Part shown: piece after piece, positions 61,509-64,000 of the stretch | Layout: every line of letters begins with the position of its first letter | How positions within the stretch are numbered: the stretch's first letter is position 1 | Position numbers and translations under genes: made by a program | Assembly: GCF_014737315.1 (NCBI RefSeq) | Contig: NZ_JPUF01000001.1 | Coordinates: forward strand, 124,001 to 188,000 | Length of the DNA: 64,000 nt | Source of the DNA: Treponema zioleckii | Lineage (GTDB): Bacteria > Spirochaetota > Spirochaetia > Treponematales > Treponemataceae | Direction of reading: 5' to 3' | The notes under the pieces: model-generated | Databases searched by the model: none | What the model was told of the DNA's origin: nothing | The model's input: the letters and a program-made list of their open reading frames with translations, nothing else

Positions 61509-61584
61509 GGGGCTGACTAAATAGTGTAGAGATTCCGAAACGAGTTCGGAATGACACAGTACAAAGTACTTTTCGGTCAGCCCC
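61509..61584. terminator. terminator hairpin carrying a palindrome in its loop
   Basis: GGGGCTGAC and GTCAGCCCC form a 9-bp outer stem 58 bases apart. The loop contains ATTCCGAAACGAGTTCGGAAT, one of the dispersed palindromes. Convergent genes end on both sides. Confidence 0.7.
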
Positions 61585-61609
61585 TAGCATACAAAAGTGA
61601 TTTCTATGA

Positions 61610-62392
61610 TTAGAATACTGTTACAACTTCTCCGTTAGGATACTTTGCTTTTACCCAGTCTTTTACTTTCTGAGATTTGAGTGCGTTTACGAGAGCTTTG
61701 ATTGCAGCGTCGTTCTCGTGACCTTTTTTTACTGCAACTACGTTAACGTAAGGAGAAGATGAGCCTTCAACCACAAGACCGTCTTTTGCTGCGCTCAATC
61801 CTGCTGGAATTGCGTAGTTTCCGTTGATAACGGCAGCGTCAACGTCCTGAAGAATTCTTGGGAGCGTTGCAGCTTCGATTTCCTTGAACTTGAGCTTGAG
61901 CGGGTTCTTTTTGATGTCGATTGGTGTTGCTGTGATTCCTGCGTTTGGTTTGAGTGTGATTAAACCAGCCTGCTGCAAGAGAAGAAGTGCGCGTCCTTCG
62001 TTTGTTGGGTCGTTCGGAATTGCGATTACAGCTTTTTTCTTCAAATCTTTGATGTTCTTGATTTTTGATGAATAAACTGCGAATGGCTCAACGTGGATTC
62101 CTGCCGCATTTACGAGGTGAGTTCCCTTTTCTTTGTTGAAAGAATTCAAGTAAGGAATGTGCTGGAAGTAGTTAGCGTCAATGTCGCCAGCCTCTACGGC
62201 TTCGTTTGGAGTAACGTAGTCTGTGAACTCAACAACCTGCAAGTCGATTCCCTGCTCTTTGAGGTCATCTTTTACAAGGTTGAGAATTGAAGCGTGTGGC
62301 TCTGGAGTTGCGCCAACTTTGAGAGTTGTCTGTGCAAAAACAGCCGAAACAGAAAGTGCAGCAAATACTGCGAGCGATAAGATTTTTTTCAT
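61610..62392 (-). CDS. metQ: MetQ/NlpA-family ABC substrate-binding protein
   Basis: 260 residues. Signal peptide cleaved at VFA|Q; there is no lipobox, unlike E. coli MetQ. Family motifs: VGATPEPHASIL, VEFTDYVTPNEAVEAGDIDA, NYFQHIPYL, IAIPNDPTNEGRALLLLQQ. These proteins bind methionine for MetNI importers; treponemal Tpn32 is a known member. No metN/metI is in view. GGAG precedes the ATG. Confidence 0.92.
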   Translation of the reverse strand: MKKILSLAVFAALSVSAVFAQTTLKVGATPEPHASILNLVKDDLKEQGIDLQVVEFTDYVTPNEAVEAGDIDANYFQHIPYLNSFNKEKGTHLVNAAGIHVEPFAVYSSKIKNIKDLKKKAVIAIPNDPTNEGRALLLLQQAGLITLKPNAGITATPIDIKKNPLKLKFKEIEAATLPRILQDVDAAVINGNYAIPAGLSAAKDGLVVEGSSSPYVNVVAVKKGHENDAAIKALVNALKSQKVKDWVKAKYPNGEVVTVF

Positions 62393-62469
62393 AATTTTAT
62401 TCTCCTTATTTCCTACCGATTTAATGAGTAATATATATAAACTCTCCTAAAAAAATAGTCAATAGGTGT

Positions 62470-62611
62470 GGAACGACAATATTTTTCTTTTAATCTGCAT
62501 AATGGGTTTTGTCGTTCCTATCAGTTTTGCAAGCAAAAGCGGAACGACAATATTTTTCCTTTAATCCGCATAATGGGTTTTGTCGTTCCTTTCAGTTTTG
62601 CAAGCAAAACT
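62470..62611. repeat. 71-bp tandem duplication of a double hairpin
   Basis: Units at 62470-62540 and 62541-62611. Each has GGAACGACA...TGTCGTTCC and CAGTTTTGC...GCAAAA(C/G). Three base differences separate the copies. Confidence 0.8.
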
Positions 62612-62638
62612 GAATAAGGCACTGAAGATTGCTTGCAG

Positions 62639-62663
62639 TGGTTGAGCATAGTCGAAACCACCT
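62639..62663. repeat. REP-like palindrome (GTGGTTGAG type)
   Basis: GTGGTTGAGCATAGTCGAAACCAC, a member of the family at 9072-9097. Confidence 0.6.
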
Positions 62664-62717
62664 TCCCCGCCCTGTTCAATAGGAGTTTAATCCTTCAAAA
62701 AATGCAGGCAAGTTGAT

Positions 62718-62851
62718 AAAAAAAATTGGTGGGGCAGTAGCGAAGGCGAAGCAAAAATGCTTCTGAACGTTCGCGACCGAAGGGAGTCGGATACCGCTTA
62801 CGTTCAGCTGCATTTTTGAAGCGCCGTAGCGAATGCCCCGCCAATTTTTTT
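62718..62851. repeat. 134-bp nested long hairpin (cruciform-like element)
   Basis: Outer arms AAAAAAATTGG.GGGGCA and TGCCCC.CCAATTTTTTT pair almost perfectly. Inside, GGCGAAGCAAAAATGC pairs with GCATTTTTGAAGCGCC (two adjacent mismatches), CTGAACGT with ACGTTCAG, and CCGA with TCGG at the tip. It may act as a bidirectional terminator, but is much longer than needed; it could be a structured RNA or a mobile palindrome. It sits 78 bp before pyrB. Confidence 0.7.
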
Positions 62852-62928
62852 ACATTTACCAGCCCATATTTTTTTTACCGACGATTAAAATCCTAGAAAC
62901 TTAAATGTGATTGTGATACAGTAAAATC

Positions 62929-63849
62929 ATGTTAAAAGGACGTCATCTTATAAAGCCAAGTGATTTCTCAGTTTCTGAAATTGATGAAATTTGTTCATTG
63001 GCTGAGCAAATTATTGTTGATCCAACTTCTTTTCAAGACGTGTGTCGCGGGAAAATTCTCGCGACACTTTTTTTTGAGCCTAGCACCAGAACACGATTGA
63101 GTTTTGAAGCGGCAATGCTCCATTTGGGCGGAGCCGTGGAAGGATTTTCCGATGCTGCGAACAGCTCAACCTCAAAAGGCGAATCCCTTGCCGACACAAT
63201 CAGAACCGTAAGTTCTTACGTTGACGTGATTGCAATGCGTAATCCAAAAGAAGGCGCAGCTCTCGTGGCAAGCCGCTACGCTGAGTGCCCTGTAATCAAC
63301 GCTGGCGACGGAGGGCATTTTCATCCGACGCAAACGCTTACCGACATGCTCACCATTCGTGCGTTAAAAGGTGGCTTTGAAGGCCATACAATCGGCTTTT
63401 GCGGAGACCTAAAATTCGGTCGTACCGTGCATTCGCTCACCGAGGCCATGAGTCGCTACAAGAACAACAAGTTCATCTTCATAAGTCCAAAGGAACTTGC
63501 CGTTCCTGAATACATCACCGAGTATCTTGATTCTGTGGGAGTTCCTTACACAACAGCCGAGCGGCTTGAAAGCGTGATTGGCGACGTGGACATCCTTTAC
63601 ATGACCCGCGTTCAAAAAGAACGGTTCTTCAACGAGCAGGATTACATCCGCTTAAAGGACAGCTACATTCTCGACAGACAAAAAATGACTCTCGCGGCAA
63701 AGAACATGATTGTTCTTCATCCTCTTCCTCGCGTTAACGAGATTTCGCCGGAGGTTGACGATGACCCACGTGCGGCTTACTTTAAGCAAGTAAAATACGG
63801 AATGTATGTGCGAATGGCACTGATTGCAAAATTGGTCGGTGCTCTGTAA
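62929..63849 (+). CDS. pyrB: aspartate carbamoyltransferase catalytic subunit
   Basis: 306 residues. The carbamoyl phosphate motif [15 protein letters not shown], the aspartate-side loop HPLPRVNEI and [18 protein letters not shown] are all present. It makes carbamoyl aspartate in pyrimidine synthesis. TACAGT ends 6 nt before the ATG with no Shine-Dalgarno, suggesting a leaderless mRNA; pyrI follows 14 nt downstream. Confidence 0.97.
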   Translation: MLKGRHLIKPSDFSVSEIDEICSLAEQIIVDPTSFQDVCRGKILATLFFEPSTRTRLSFEAAMLHLGGAVEGFSDAANSSTSKGESLADTIRTVSSYVDVIAMRNPKEGAALVASRYAECPVINAGDGGHFHPTQTLTDMLTIRALKGGFEGHTIGFCGDLKFGRTVHSLTEAMSRYKNNKFIFISPKELAVPEYITEYLDSVGVPYTTAERLESVIGDVDILYMTRVQKERFFNEQDYIRLKDSYILDRQKMTLAAKNMIVLHPLPRVNEISPEVDDDPRAAYFKQVKYGMYVRMALIAKLVGAL

Positions 63850-63863
63850 AACGGAGAAAAAAA

Positions 63864-64000
63864 ATGCTGAACGTAGACACAATAAAAAACGGTCTTGTAA
63901 TTGACCACATAAAAGCTGGGTGCGGACCGCAGATATTCCATTTTTTGGGACTGGACAAAGCACCTTTCAGCTGTGCGCTGATTATGAACGTTCCGTCAAA
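63864..64000 (+). CDS. pyrI: aspartate carbamoyltransferase regulatory subunit (partial)
   Basis: The first 45 residues are visible. MLNVDTIKNGLVIDHIKAG matches the start of PyrI's allosteric domain (VxxIxxGxVIDHIxAG). ACGGAGA precedes the ATG. Cut by the window edge. With PyrB it forms the regulated ATCase holoenzyme. Confidence 0.9.
   Translation, partial: MLNVDTIKNGLVIDHIKAGCGPQIFHFLGLDKAPFSCALIMNVPS

Overview
The window looks like a chromosomal segment of a host-associated, plant-polysaccharide-using spirochaete of the genus Treponema. This is inferred from gene content and style: AT-rich DNA, many TTG/GTG starts, secreted and lipid-modified proteins with MKK-type signals, two Cache-type chemoreceptors, a MetQ-type periplasmic protein like treponemal Tpn32, a pectate lyase locus, a DUF3793-flavodoxin pair, and abundant short intergenic palindromes. 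No marker gene fixes the species.

Layout. 1-16 kb: chemoreceptor, Na/Pi symporter, DtxR-type regulator, HD-GYP phosphodiesterase, a split protease-less FtsH-like ATPase, a large FAD oxidoreductase, a second chemoreceptor, IMP cyclohydrolase and a radical SAM protein. 16-22 kb: cluster I, a minus-strand lipoprotein/outer-membrane operon containing a 32-residue secreted peptide, next to two XRE-TPR regulators. 22-25 kb: Nudix hydrolase, membrane protein, Era and an IlvY-like regulator. 25-31 kb: repeat-rich DNA with a broken Rpn-family gene and a 933-residue secreted PDZ protein. 31-43 kb: SH3 protein, ModF-like ABC ATPase, lipoprotein, tRNA-Cys, GH3 glycosidase, DTW-domain enzyme, pectate lyase with companion, thioredoxin. 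43-48 kb: ferric-type ABC importer facing flavodoxin-DUF3793. 48-51 kb: YD-type secreted protein and a BamA-like barrel protein. 51-57 kb: cluster II, a paralogue of cluster I with the same peptide and another XRE-TPR regulator. 57-61 kb: ABC export genes. 61-64 kb: metQ, structured repeats, pyrB and the start of pyrI.

The most interesting signal is the paired cluster I/II system. Each has an operon of mosaic lipoproteins, a small outer-membrane protein and a 32-residue signal-peptide-bearing peptide whose predicted mature end is ASDDIKIIA or ASGDIKIIS. Each lies beside XRE-TPR regulators resembling Gram-positive Rgg/PlcR/PrgX (RRNPP) pheromone receptors, and both operons share a near-identical 30-bp upstream box. 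Small lipoprotein-like ORFs flank two regulators, a decayed regulator lies upstream of cluster II, and an ABC exporter set lies downstream. I infer a spirochaetal peptide-signalling circuit; no function is demonstrated.

Other notable structure: a family of about 175-nt four-hairpin repeats whose stems change in compensating pairs while loops stay fixed; two candidate type I toxin-antitoxin loci (about 2.9-3.2 kb and 30.7-30.95 kb); eight 22-bp phased repeats; a candidate metal operator before DUF3793-flavodoxin; a cruciform-like 134-bp element before pyrB; and many genes whose -10 box sits 6-14 nt before the start codon with no Shine-Dalgarno sequence, suggesting leaderless or near-leaderless mRNAs.
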